Part shown: in pieces, positions 39,976 through 49,168 of the stretch
How the letters are laid out: each line of letters starts with the position of its first letter
How positions within the stretch are numbered: position 1 is the first letter of the stretch
NCBI GenBank assembly: GCA_017536625.1
Contig: JAFXGY010000050.1
Span: 19,545-83,544, forward strand
Direction: 5' to 3'
Length of the DNA stretch: 64,000 bases
From: Oscillospiraceae bacterium
GTDB lineage: Bacteria > Bacillota > Clostridia > Oscillospirales > Ruminococcaceae
The notes under the pieces: model-generated
Seen by the model: the letters and a program-made list of their open reading frames with translations, nothing else
Databases searched by the model: none
Told to the model about the DNA's origin: nothing
Program-made: the position numbers and the translations under genes

Positions 39976-40596
39976 TCACATTTCGTTCCAGCCGCGGCTG
40001 ATAACTTCCGTCGAAACCCTTGCGGAAGTAAGTTCGACCATGTCGTGCTCAAAACCTTCGACATCTTCTGCGCGAAGTCGCACCACAAGGCTGACTTCCG
40101 CGCCGAAGTCGCTTTCGACCACAAGGATTTTGTGCTCGTTTATGAAATGTTCGATTTTCCCGTAAAGGTTATAATCGCAGGTGAGCATGACGTCGGCGCT
40201 TTCCGCCATGGTTTTGATTTTTCCGGCGGCAACGGCGATTTTTGCTCCTTCGGTATATGCCCGAACAAGTCCGCCGACCCCAAGGAGCGTTCCGCCGAAA
40301 TAACGGGTCACAACACAGCAAACGTCCACAAGTCCGTTTCCGTTAAGGACGTTCAGCATCGGAACTCCGCCGGTGCCGGAAGGTTCACCGTCATCGGAAG
40401 CTCTTTTGATCTGCCCTGCCCGAAGGGAATAGGCATAGACATTATGGGTGGCGTCCCGGTGCTTCGCACGGATTTCATTGATGAAGGCGATGGCTTCGTC
40501 TTCGGTTTCAACCGGCGCGATATATCCGATGAAGCGGGATTTTTTTTCAACGAATTCGTCGCTTCCACGCTGTTTTATTGTTCTGTATTCTGCCAT
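39976..40596 (-). CDS. YigZ/IMPACT family protein
   Basis: The 206-residue protein has the N-terminal UPF0029 (Impact) domain with 'KKSRFIGYIAPV', 'HRDATHNVYAYSLR', 'SDDGEPSGTGG' and 'VVTRYFGGTLLGVGGLVRAY' (quoted in pieces), and a C-terminal DUF1949 ferredoxin-like domain. Eukaryotic IMPACT regulates Gcn2. The bacterial role is not settled, with ribosome-linked or proline-peptidase ideas. GGAGGT precedes the ATG. Confidence 0.92.
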   Translation of the reverse strand: MAEYRTIKQRGSDEFVEKKSRFIGYIAPVETEDEAIAFINEIRAKHRDATHNVYAYSLRAGQIKRASDDGEPSGTGGVPMLNVLNGNGLVDVCCVVTRYFGGTLLGVGGLVRAYTEGAKIAVAAGKIKTMAESADVMLTCDYNLYGKIEHFINEHKILVVESDFGAEVSLVVRLRAEDVEGFEHDMVELTSARVSTEVISRGWNEM

Positions 40597-40626
40597 CCGT
40601 GAAGCACCTCCCTCAAAAGGATAGAA

Positions 40627-40655
40627 AAAAAGCCCGGAATGATACCGGGCTTGTT
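40627..40655 (-). terminator. Terminator of rpmE
   Basis: AAGCCCGG/CCGGGCTT stem, T tract on the minus strand. Confidence 0.82.
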
Positions 40656-40665
40656 GGTATTGGAA

Positions 40666-40866
40666 TTATTCCATGCCGAAACGTTTTTTGAATCTGTCAA
40701 CACGACCGCCGGTGTCAACGAGTTTCTGACGACCAGTGTAGAAAGGATGGCATTTGGAGCAAACCTCTACGTGGATGTCTTCTTTGGTGGAACCGGTTTC
40801 CCAAGTTGCGCCGCAAGCGCAGGTAATGGTGGTGGGTTTGTAATTAGGATGAAGACCTTCTTTCAT
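40666..40866 (-). CDS. rpmE: 50S ribosomal protein L31 (zinc-binding type)
   Basis: L31 bridges the large and small subunits. The 66-residue protein is the C+ type with four zinc-ligand cysteines ('CACGATW' and '[11 protein letters not shown]') and the ending '[10 protein letters not shown]'. GAGGTG precedes the ATG. It is monocistronic with its own promoter and terminator; under zinc limitation such proteins are replaced by zinc-free paralogues in some bacteria. Confidence 0.97.
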   Translation of the reverse strand: MKEGLHPNYKPTTITCACGATWETGSTKEDIHVEVCSKCHPFYTGRQKLVDTGGRVDRFKKRFGME

Positions 40867-40928
40867 CTATGTCACCTCTTTCTCTACAGAGCTTATATTA
40901 CAAGTCCTTTTTTTACATCAGTATTGTT

Positions 40929-40957
40929 ATCATATCACAATCAAAGACGGAATGCAA
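40929..40957 (-). promoter_or_regulatory. Promoter of rpmE
   Basis: TTGCAT (40952-40957), 17-base spacer, TATGAT (40929-40934) on the minus strand. Confidence 0.65.
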
Positions 40958-41001
40958 CAATTTTTTTCGGAAAATTTCTTCCAAAATGAAATTTTTTTAA
41001 T

Positions 41002-42663
41002 TTAGAAGGCAAGAAGCGCGGTAACTTCGGCTTTAATTGCCTCTCCTTCGGCTTTTGCAGCTTCAAAATCTGCGGCTTTTACGGAATAATAAATTTTGAG
41101 TTTGGGTTCGGTGCCGGAAGGACGGACGATGAAGCTGGAACCGCCTTCAAGGGTATATTCAATCATGTTGGCATCGGGCTTATAATCCTTTGCGGCAACA
41201 ACTGCTTTTCCGCAGATGGCTTTGGGTGCTTCTTCGCGAAGGCCTGCCATGATTCCAGCAATGCGTTTTGCGCCGTCGGCGCCTTCACAATAGAAGTTAT
41301 CCTGGAAGTCGTGGTAATAGCCATATTTTGCCTGAATTTCCGCAAGTGCCTCGCCAAGGGTTTTGCCGCGCATTTTCCAGAAGTTTGCCGCTTCGCAGAT
41401 GAGAAGGGAAGCATCGACGGCGTCTTTATCGCGGACATAGGTTCCGGAAAGATAGCCGCAGCTTTCCTCGAAGCCGAAGATGAATCTTTCGGGCTGTTCA
41501 ATGGCTTCAAGATCCGCAATAACTTTGCCGATGAAGCGGAATCCGGTGAAAACGCTCTTCATTTCAATGCCGTGACCTGCGGCGACCGCATCAGCAAGCT
41601 TGGTGGAAACAAGGGAACGCACCGCAACGGGATTTTCGGGCATGGTGCCGTTTTCTTCCCTTGCGGAAGCGATGAAATCGAGAAGGAGAGCGCCGACTTC
41701 ATTTCCGGTGAAAAGGCGGAAACCGTCTTTTTCGCGGGAAGCAATGCCTACTCGGTCAGCGTCGGGGTCGGTTGCAAGAACAAGGTCTGCGTTGGTTTCT
41801 TCCGCTTTTTTAAGGGCAAGAGCAAGCGCTTCGCGAAGTTCCGGGTTCGGGAAAGGACAGGTGGGGAATGCGCCGTCCGGTTTTTCCTGTTCGCGGACCA
41901 TTTCGATGTTTGCAAAGCCCGCAAGGGAAAGGGTGTTCACAACCGGAATCGCGCCTGTTCCGTTGAGGGGAGTATAAACCACGGTAAGTTCGTTTTTTGC
42001 GTGGTTTGCTCTGTCAACGCCTTCCTGAAGAACTCTTGCATAAAATCTTCTCCAGAAGGAATCAGGGATAAGAACAATTTTCTTTTCGGAAACGGCGCTT
42101 TCATAATCGCAGGATTTTGCGCCGCGGAGAACGTCGGTTTTTTCGATTACAGCAAGGATTTCCTTCGCAACTTCCGGGGAAATCTGGCAGCCGTCGGAAC
42201 CATAAACTTTATATCCGTTATATTTTGCGGGGTTGTGGCTTGCGGTAATTACAATTCCGGCGTCACAGAATCTTTCGCGCACCGCATAGGAAAGCATAGG
42301 GGTGGGTGCCGGTGCATCATAAAGCCAGACTTTGATTCCGTTCGCAACAAGGACGCAGGCGGCTTCCTTTGCAAATTTTTCGGAATTGTGGCGGGTATCA
42401 TAAGCGATGGCTACGGAAGCACCTTCCTTATGGGCGTTAAGGTATTCCGCAAGTCCCTGGGTTGCCTGGCGGACGGTATAGATGTTCATTCTGTTGGTGC
42501 CTGCGCCAAGTACGCCGCGAAGTCCGGCGGTGCCGAATTCAAGGCTGCGGTAAAAACGGTCGAAGATTTCTTCTTCGTTTCCTTCCGCGTTCATAAGGTC
42601 GGTGGCAAGTTCCTCATCGCGGACATATTCTTTCCATTCAAGATATTTTTCGTTTTCAGTCAT
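41002..42663 (-). CDS. pgcA: Phosphoglucomutase / phosphomannomutase
   Basis: The 553-residue phospho-sugar mutase interconverts hexose 1- and 6-phosphates. Domain 1 has 'GTAGLRGVLG' and the catalytic serine loop 'ITASHNPAKYNGYK'. Domain 2 has the Mg2+ loop 'ATDPDADRVG', domain 3 the sugar loop 'GFEESCGYL' and domain 4 the phosphate site 'RPSGTEPKLKIYY'. It follows the flavoprotein gene by 21 bases with GGAGGG as ribosome site, and probably feeds glucose-1-phosphate to UDP-glucose and lipid or wall glycan synthesis. Confidence 0.94.
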   Translation of the reverse strand: MTENEKYLEWKEYVRDEELATDLMNAEGNEEEIFDRFYRSLEFGTAGLRGVLGAGTNRMNIYTVRQATQGLAEYLNAHKEGASVAIAYDTRHNSEKFAKEAACVLVANGIKVWLYDAPAPTPMLSYAVRERFCDAGIVITASHNPAKYNGYKVYGSDGCQISPEVAKEILAVIEKTDVLRGAKSCDYESAVSEKKIVLIPDSFWRRFYARVLQEGVDRANHAKNELTVVYTPLNGTGAIPVVNTLSLAGFANIEMVREQEKPDGAFPTCPFPNPELREALALALKKAEETNADLVLATDPDADRVGIASREKDGFRLFTGNEVGALLLDFIASAREENGTMPENPVAVRSLVSTKLADAVAAGHGIEMKSVFTGFRFIGKVIADLEAIEQPERFIFGFEESCGYLSGTYVRDKDAVDASLLICEAANFWKMRGKTLGEALAEIQAKYGYYHDFQDNFYCEGADGAKRIAGIMAGLREEAPKAICGKAVVAAKDYKPDANMIEYTLEGGSSFIVRPSGTEPKLKIYYSVKAADFEAAKAEGEAIKAEVTALLAF

Positions 42664-42684
42664 TATGTAAGCCCTCCAAAATAA

Positions 42685-43308
42685 TCAGCGGATAAAGTTG
42701 GTGATTTCCTTCTTTTCAGGTTCGGGAGTTTTGATACCTGCTTTTTTGCCCGCTTCAATGCATTTTATGAAATAAGCCATGTTTTTTCCAAGAACGCGCA
42801 TGGTCTGCATTCCTTCCTTATCTTCCGCAACGTCGGAAGCAACCGCACCGTGAACCATGTTCCAATAGTTGGAAGAGATAATCGGCATCTGGGCTATGGC
42901 AGGATATTTGATAAGCTGATCATAAGCGGCGGTGGTGCCTCCTCTTCTTGCAACGGTGATGACCGCCGCGGGTTTGTGGCGGAAGGTATCTCCGGAAGAG
43001 GAATAGAAAAGTCTGTCGAGGAAGGAAGTTATGGCTCCGGAAGCGGCGGCATAATGCACCGGGGTTCCGAAAACAAATCCGTCGGCAGTTTTTGCCCTTT
43101 GGGCAAATTCGTTGACTATATCGTTTTTTACGCATTTTCCGTTGCGGCTGCAATATCCGCAGGCAAGACAGCCGGAAATTGCTTCAGTTCCGAGCCAGAC
43201 TATGGAAGTTTCGATTCCTTCGTTATTGAGGGCGGTTTCAACTTCCCTTAAAGCGGCATAGGTGGAACCGTTTTTGTGGGGGCTTCCATTTACAAGCAGC
43301 ACTTTCAT
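42685..43308 (-). CDS. Flavodoxin-family NAD(P)H-dependent FMN oxidoreductase
   Basis: The 207-residue flavoprotein starts with the FMN-phosphate loop 'VNGSPHKNGSTYAAL' and has 'CLACGYCSRNGKC', a cysteine cluster like that of iron-sulfur flavoproteins. 'FGTPVHYAAASGAITSFLDR' follows (FMN isoalloxazine site). It may act as an electron carrier or quinone/nitro reductase. The spacing from AAGGAG to the ATG is rather long (about 13 bases). It leads an operon with phosphoglucomutase. Confidence 0.85.
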   Translation of the reverse strand: MKVLLVNGSPHKNGSTYAALREVETALNNEGIETSIVWLGTEAISGCLACGYCSRNGKCVKNDIVNEFAQRAKTADGFVFGTPVHYAAASGAITSFLDRLFYSSSGDTFRHKPAAVITVARRGGTTAAYDQLIKYPAIAQMPIISSNYWNMVHGAVASDVAEDKEGMQTMRVLGKNMAYFIKCIEAGKKAGIKTPEPEKKEITNFIR

Positions 43309-43352
43309 AAAGCTATCAGCACTCCTTTATATGAACAAAATTATACAAAATA

Positions 43353-43381
43353 ATTATAGACCCAAATTTCAATAAAAGCAA
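43353..43381 (-). promoter_or_regulatory. Promoter of the flavoprotein-pgcA operon
   Basis: TTGCTT (43376-43381), 17-base spacer, TATAAT (43353-43358) on the minus strand. Confidence 0.6.
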
Positions 43382-43415
43382 CTTAAAATTATCGCACTTT
43401 TATGATAAAAAAGGG

Positions 43416-43455
43416 CAAAAAAGCTCTTTTCCGCAAAGGGAAAAGAGCTTTTTTG
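43416..43455 (-). terminator. Terminator of the 73-residue gene
   Basis: AAAAGCTCTTTTCC/GGGAAAAGAGCTTTT stem with T tracts on both sides. Confidence 0.82.
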
Positions 43456-43459
43456 CATC

Positions 43460-43681
43460 TTAAAGGAATGAAAGAAGTCTGTCGCGCAGAACATCCTTTG
43501 CGTGAACGACAGAAACTTTGTGCCGGTTCAGAAAATCCGCAAGACCGCGGACGAAAAATTCATCGTCGGACTGCGTTTCAATAAAAACTTTTTCGCCGGT
43601 GGTGCTTTCGGTCCCTTCGACGATATATTTTCCGCACTTTAAAAGAACATCATAACATGGTTTTATGCCTTCCTCATCCAT
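43460..43681 (-). CDS. Small hypothetical protein (73 residues, possibly DUF6514-like)
   Basis: The ATG at 43681 follows GGAGG by eight bases, so the 73-residue form is preferred over a longer one from 43717. The protein has a central 'GKYIVEGTESTTGEKVFIETQSDD' beta-hairpin-like stretch (longer than quoted parts elsewhere) and ends 'LNRHKVSVVHAKDVLRDRLLSFL'. The pattern recalls small DUF6514-type proteins of Clostridia, but this is a weak resemblance. It has its own terminator and a palindromic operator candidate upstream. Confidence 0.5.
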   Translation of the reverse strand: MDEEGIKPCYDVLLKCGKYIVEGTESTTGEKVFIETQSDDEFFVRGLADFLNRHKVSVVHAKDVLRDRLLSFL

Positions 43682-43720
43682 CAAAATTTCCTCCTCGTAT
43701 TTCAATGAACCAAACATATT

Positions 43721-43737
43721 GTGGAAAAATTTTCCAC
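43721..43737. promoter_or_regulatory. Perfect palindrome GTGGAAAA-A-TTTTCCAC
   Basis: This 17-base palindrome lies 40 bases upstream of the small protein gene and within its presumed leader or promoter. It is a candidate operator. The rest of the 286-base gap up to gdhA (43682-43967) contains only AT-rich DNA and the gdhA terminator. Confidence 0.45.
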
Positions 43738-43916
43738 TTGTTCAATATTACAACAATAATTGATATAAAACAAGAAAGCTTTGTCAAAAAATGTAAAGAA
43801 ATAATGCGGTGTTTTTTGTGCTCAATAAACATTTTTAAGGTTTTTGGCGGATTTTTTGCCGTTTAAAAAACTTTTCGGCGAAAAAAGTTTTTGATTCGCG
43901 GCTGCATTAAAAGAAA

Positions 43917-43954
43917 AAAAGCGGTGCTTTCGAAGAAAGCACCGCTTTGATTTA
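43917..43954 (-). terminator. Terminator of gdhA
   Basis: AAAGCGGTGCTTTC-GAA-GAAAGCACCGCTTT, T tract on the minus strand. Confidence 0.88.
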
Positions 43955-43967
43955 TTCGGTTTTGATA

Positions 43968-45440
<1,473 letters not shown>

Positions 45441-45504
45441 TCAGATTTTTTTATCGGGAGTAAAAAAAACATTGGAAAATTTAACCCAAAAAGAATTCCC
45501 GGAT

Positions 45505-45662
45505 GGCTTGGCTCCACCGACAGGGGAGCTGTCATCGAAGATGACTGAAAGGTTTTGAATCCGGATAAATTTTGATAAGCGTTCCGTGTAACCCGCTAAT
45601 TCCTCATTCGTCTTTTTTGCCTTTGGCAAAAAATCCACCTTCCCCCGGGGGGAAGGTTTTTT
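45505..45662. repeat. Structured dispersed repeat, copy 4 (degenerate)
   Basis: Contains GGCTCCACCGACAGGGGAGC-type, GTCATCGAAGATGAC and CCTTCCCCCGGGGGGAAGG hairpins. Read on the minus strand, the right half (GGAAGGTGGA ... GACGAATGAGGAATTAGCGGGTTAC) resembles copy 1. It occupies much of the 485-base gap between gdhA and yifB; the remainder holds the two promoters. Confidence 0.55.
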
Positions 45663-45727
45663 AAACATTAATTTACAGAATCTAATTTAAATATATCTAT
45701 AAAACGCGCATCTTTTTTATTTTGCAC

Positions 45728-45757
45728 TTGTATTTAATGCCCATAATGTTATATAAT
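45728..45757 (+). promoter_or_regulatory. Promoter of the yifB operon
   Basis: TTGTAT (45728-45733), 18-base spacer, TATAAT (45752-45757). Confidence 0.55.
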
Positions 45758-45802
45758 AAATTGATTATATCTATCTATTTTTCGGAAGGAGAGTGTTCCG
45801 CT

Positions 45803-47332
45803 GTGTTCTGCACCTGCACAAGCATGGGCCTTCTCGGCATAAACGCATATAAAGTCGCCGTGGAAGTGGATCTTTCGGAATCTTTTCCCGGATTTGATAT
45901 CGTGGGTCTTCCGGACGTTGCGGTGAAGGAATCCCGCGACAGAGTCCGCACCGCCATCATCAACAGCGGTTTTGATTTTCCCATCGGCAAAATTGTTGTG
46001 AACCTTGCTCCCAGCGATATCAAAAAGGCAGGTTCGCTTTATGACCTTCCGATTCTTATAAGTATCCTTCGTGCCGACGGACAGATTAATTCCGATTGCC
46101 GGGGATGCGCCTTTATCGGCGAACTTTCCCTTGAAGGAACGGTAAAGCCCGTTACCGGAATTCTTCCGATGGTGCTTGAAGCGAAAAAACTCGGCATAGA
46201 AAAAATATTTATTCCGGAAGGCAACGCACCGGAAGGCAGCGTAGTCGAAGGAATCGAAGTATATGCGGTGGGTTCCGTTGCGGATGTGGTTTCTCATCTT
46301 CAGGGTGAAGAACTTCTTGAACCGCTGAAACCTTCGGTATTTTCCGAACGCACCGCCGAAATTTATGAAGCGGATTTCGAGGACGTAAAAGGGCAGTATG
46401 AAGCCAAGCGCGCTTTGGAAATCGCCGCGGCGGGGTTCCATAACATTCTTCTCATCGGTCCGCCCGGAGCAGGAAAAAGTATGCTTGCAAAGCGCCTTCC
46501 GTCAATTCTTCCGGAAATGACCTTTGATGAATCCATCGAAACCACAAAAATACATTCAATTTGCGGAACTTTGCCGGAAGGTGCCGGACTTGTTAAAAAG
46601 CGTCCTTTCCGAGCGCCGCACCATACCGTTTCTCCTGCCGGGCTTACCGGCGGTGGTTCCGTTCCCCGTCCGGGAGAAATTTCTCTTGCCCATAACGGAG
46701 TTCTCTTCCTTGATGAACTTCCGGAATATAACCGCACCGCCATGGAAGTTCTGCGCCAGCCCCTTGAGGACGGAACAGTTACCATTTCAAGGGCGGCGGG
46801 AAGGCTTACCTATCCCTGTTCCATAATGCTTGTGGCGGCGATGAACCCTTGTCCCTGCGGATATTACGGCCACCCCACAAGAAAATGTACCTGCTCCGAA
46901 GGTTCGGTGCAAAGATATCTTTCAAAAGTTTCCGGACCTCTCCTCGACAGAATCGACCTTCATGTTGAAGTTATGCCGGTGGAATTTTCCGACCTTGCCA
47001 ACAGAGAAAAGGCAGAACCCTCTTCCGCGATAAGGGAAAGGGTCAATGCCGCAAGAAAAATCCAGAATGAACGCTATGCGGGAACGGGAATAACCTGCAA
47101 CGCAATGCTCACCCCCGCATATCTCCACCAGTTCTGCGTGCTCACCGAAGGGGCGCAGAATATGCTTAAAACCGCTTTCGAACGCATGGGTCTTTCCGCA
47201 AGGGCCTATGACAGAATCCTTAAAGTGGCAAGAACCATCGCAGACCTTGACGGAAGCGATGATATCGACGTTCAGCACATTGCGGAAGCACTGCAATACA
47301 GAAGCCTTGACAGAAAATATTGGGGGAACTGA
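45803..47332 (+). CDS. comM: YifB/ComM family Mg-chelatase-like AAA ATPase
   Basis: The 509-residue protein has the N-terminal ChlI domain ('LPGFDIVGLPD'-type: here 'FPGFDIVGLPDVAVKESRDR'), a Walker A 'IGPPGAGKSMLAKRLP' (about 215), Walker B 'LFLDELPEY' and a C-terminal Mg_chelatase_C with 'LSARAYDRILKVARTIADL'. ComM proteins are hexameric helicases aiding branch migration in transformation. A GTG start at 45803 gives the family N-terminus and lies ten bases past GGAAGGAGAG; longer starts are rejected. Confidence 0.92.
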   Translation: MFCTCTSMGLLGINAYKVAVEVDLSESFPGFDIVGLPDVAVKESRDRVRTAIINSGFDFPIGKIVVNLAPSDIKKAGSLYDLPILISILRADGQINSDCRGCAFIGELSLEGTVKPVTGILPMVLEAKKLGIEKIFIPEGNAPEGSVVEGIEVYAVGSVADVVSHLQGEELLEPLKPSVFSERTAEIYEADFEDVKGQYEAKRALEIAAAGFHNILLIGPPGAGKSMLAKRLPSILPEMTFDESIETTKIHSICGTLPEGAGLVKKRPFRAPHHTVSPAGLTGGGSVPRPGEISLAHNGVLFLDELPEYNRTAMEVLRQPLEDGTVTISRAAGRLTYPCSIMLVAAMNPCPCGYYGHPTRKCTCSEGSVQRYLSKVSGPLLDRIDLHVEVMPVEFSDLANREKAEPSSAIRERVNAARKIQNERYAGTGITCNAMLTPAYLHQFCVLTEGAQNMLKTAFERMGLSARAYDRILKVARTIADLDGSDDIDVQHIAEALQYRSLDRKYWGN

Positions 47333-47334
47333 AA

Positions 47335-48114
47335 ATGCTTGATAAAGTTATGGAAGCTGCCGGAATCAAAGTTTTCGGCGTTGCGGATTATGAAGAAACC
47401 CTTCCGGGAACCGGATTTAAACAGAGAGAAATGTTCGACGGAATCCAGTCCGTAATAGTCTGCCTTATCCCCTGGGATACCGGAATGAACGAAGGCAGAA
47501 ATATGGCAAGATATGCCGTCGGAAGAAACTATCACGAAGTCGCCGCGGAACATCTTTCCATCGCTACGGAAATCCTTAAAAGAGCTTTTCCGGAGGATAC
47601 CTTCAAATTCTTTGTGGATTCTTCCCCCATTGCGGAAGTGAGAGCTGCCGTTCTTGCCGGTTTGGGAGTCCGCGGAAAGAATAACCTTCTTATAAGCAAG
47701 GAATACGGCACCCGCTGTGCCATAGGCGAAATCATCACAACAAGAAAATTCGCAAAATCCAAAAAATCCGTCGGAACCTGCTTCGACTGCGGAAAATGCA
47801 TAAAAGTCTGCCCAAACGGCGCCCTTACCGAAAAGGGTTATGAAAAGGAAAAATGCGTTGCGTATATAAACCAGATGAAAAAGGAACTTACACCGGAAGA
47901 TGAAGCGCTTATCAAAAAAGTCGGCTTCATCTGCGGATGCGATTGCTGCACCGATTGCTGCCCCATGAACCGCCATGCGGACGGCACCGGATTAAAAGAA
48001 TTCAAGGAAAGCGCAAAACCGGTCTATACCCCCGGAATGGATCTTTCGGACCGTTCCTATGGCTGGAAGCCGGCGAATGTTGAGCGCAACTATAAAATAA
48101 TCACGGAGGATTAA
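47335..48114 (+). CDS. QueG-like double [4Fe-4S] protein
   Basis: The 259-residue protein resembles epoxyqueuosine reductase, with 'VDSSPIAEVRAAVLAGLGVRGKN', 'GTRCAIGEI' and two clusters: 'CFDCGKCIKVCP' and 'CGCDCCTDCCP'. Classical QueG is about 350-390 residues with C-terminal HEAT repeats that bind tRNA. Those are missing, so this is a short paralogue that may act on something other than tRNA, or need a partner. It starts three bases after yifB (ATG 47335 behind GGGGGAA). Confidence 0.82.
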   Translation: MLDKVMEAAGIKVFGVADYEETLPGTGFKQREMFDGIQSVIVCLIPWDTGMNEGRNMARYAVGRNYHEVAAEHLSIATEILKRAFPEDTFKFFVDSSPIAEVRAAVLAGLGVRGKNNLLISKEYGTRCAIGEIITTRKFAKSKKSVGTCFDCGKCIKVCPNGALTEKGYEKEKCVAYINQMKKELTPEDEALIKKVGFICGCDCCTDCCPMNRHADGTGLKEFKESAKPVYTPGMDLSDRSYGWKPANVERNYKIITED

Positions 48115-48115
48115 A

Positions 48116-49168
48116 ATGGAGATCCTTAAAAAGGAACAGTACCCGGAATATGAAGCTTTCTGCAAAAGCCACCCCATGGGCTGTTTCACCCAATCCACCC
48201 TTTGGTATGGGGTAAAAAACAACTGGGGACATGAAGTGGTCGTTTCCCGCAATGAAGAAGGGGAAATTATCGGCGGAATGTCCGTGCTTATACAGAAAAT
48301 CCCGCTCATCGGCACAAGTTTTCTCTATGCGCCCCGGGGCCCGGTCTGCGACCTTCACGATAAAGCTGTGCTTTCCGACCTTATGTCGGGGGCAAAAGTT
48401 CTTGCCAAAAAGCATAAAGCGTATAACTTCAAAATGGACCCGGATATTGCCGCTTCAGATGAAGAATTCCTTAAAATTGCGGAAGAACTGGGCTTTTCAA
48501 GAAAATTCGGACCAACCGGATTCGAAACCATCCAGTGCCGCTTCAATTACCGCCTTTATATCGAAGGCAAAACCGAGGACGAGGTTTTTATGAACCTTAC
48601 CCAGAAATGCCGCTATAACGTCCGCGTTGCCATGAAGCACGGAGTTGAAATCAAAGTTGTCGGTAAGGAATATCTCGATGAATTCATGCGCATCATGAAA
48701 ACCACCGGCGAAAGAGATGGCTTCAACATTCGCCCGAAGGAATATTTCGAGCGTATGCTCGATTCCCTCGGCGAACACGTCCGCCTTTATATGGGATTTT
48801 ATAACGGCGAAGCGGTCTGCGGAACCATCACCACCAACTATGCCGGAAAATGCTGCTATGTTTACGGCGCTTCGGATAACGCTTACCGCAACGTGATGCC
48901 GAACTATCTTATCCAATGGGAAATGATAAAATGGGCGATCGAAACCGGATGCACCGTTTATGACTTCCAGGGAATTTCCGGAAACCTTGAGGACGAAAAC
49001 GACCATCTTTACGGACTTTACCGCTTCAAACGCGGATTCAACGGACAAGTTGACGAACTTCCGGGCGAATTCGATATCACCTATAAACCCCTTGCGGCAA
49101 AAATGGTAAAGCACGCCATAAAGCTCAACGGAAAGCTCCATAAACTTAAAAAGAGGTTCGGGAAATGA
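48116..49168 (+). CDS. FemAB-family aminoacyltransferase (peptidoglycan cross-bridge)
   Basis: The 350-residue protein has the two GNAT-like lobes of Fem enzymes: 'CFTQSTLWYGVKNNWGHEVV' at the start, 'FLYAPRGPVCDL', 'LTQKCRYNVRVAMKHGVEI' and 'VYDFQGISG...LYGLYRFKRGF'. These enzymes use aminoacyl-tRNA to add amino acids to lipid II. It begins one base after the QueG-like stop with GGAGGA as ribosome site and overlaps the next gene by four bases (ATGA), indicating tight coupling. Confidence 0.92.
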   Translation: MEILKKEQYPEYEAFCKSHPMGCFTQSTLWYGVKNNWGHEVVVSRNEEGEIIGGMSVLIQKIPLIGTSFLYAPRGPVCDLHDKAVLSDLMSGAKVLAKKHKAYNFKMDPDIAASDEEFLKIAEELGFSRKFGPTGFETIQCRFNYRLYIEGKTEDEVFMNLTQKCRYNVRVAMKHGVEIKVVGKEYLDEFMRIMKTTGERDGFNIRPKEYFERMLDSLGEHVRLYMGFYNGEAVCGTITTNYAGKCCYVYGASDNAYRNVMPNYLIQWEMIKWAIETGCTVYDFQGISGNLEDENDHLYGLYRFKRGFNGQVDELPGEFDITYKPLAAKMVKHAIKLNGKLHKLKKRFGK

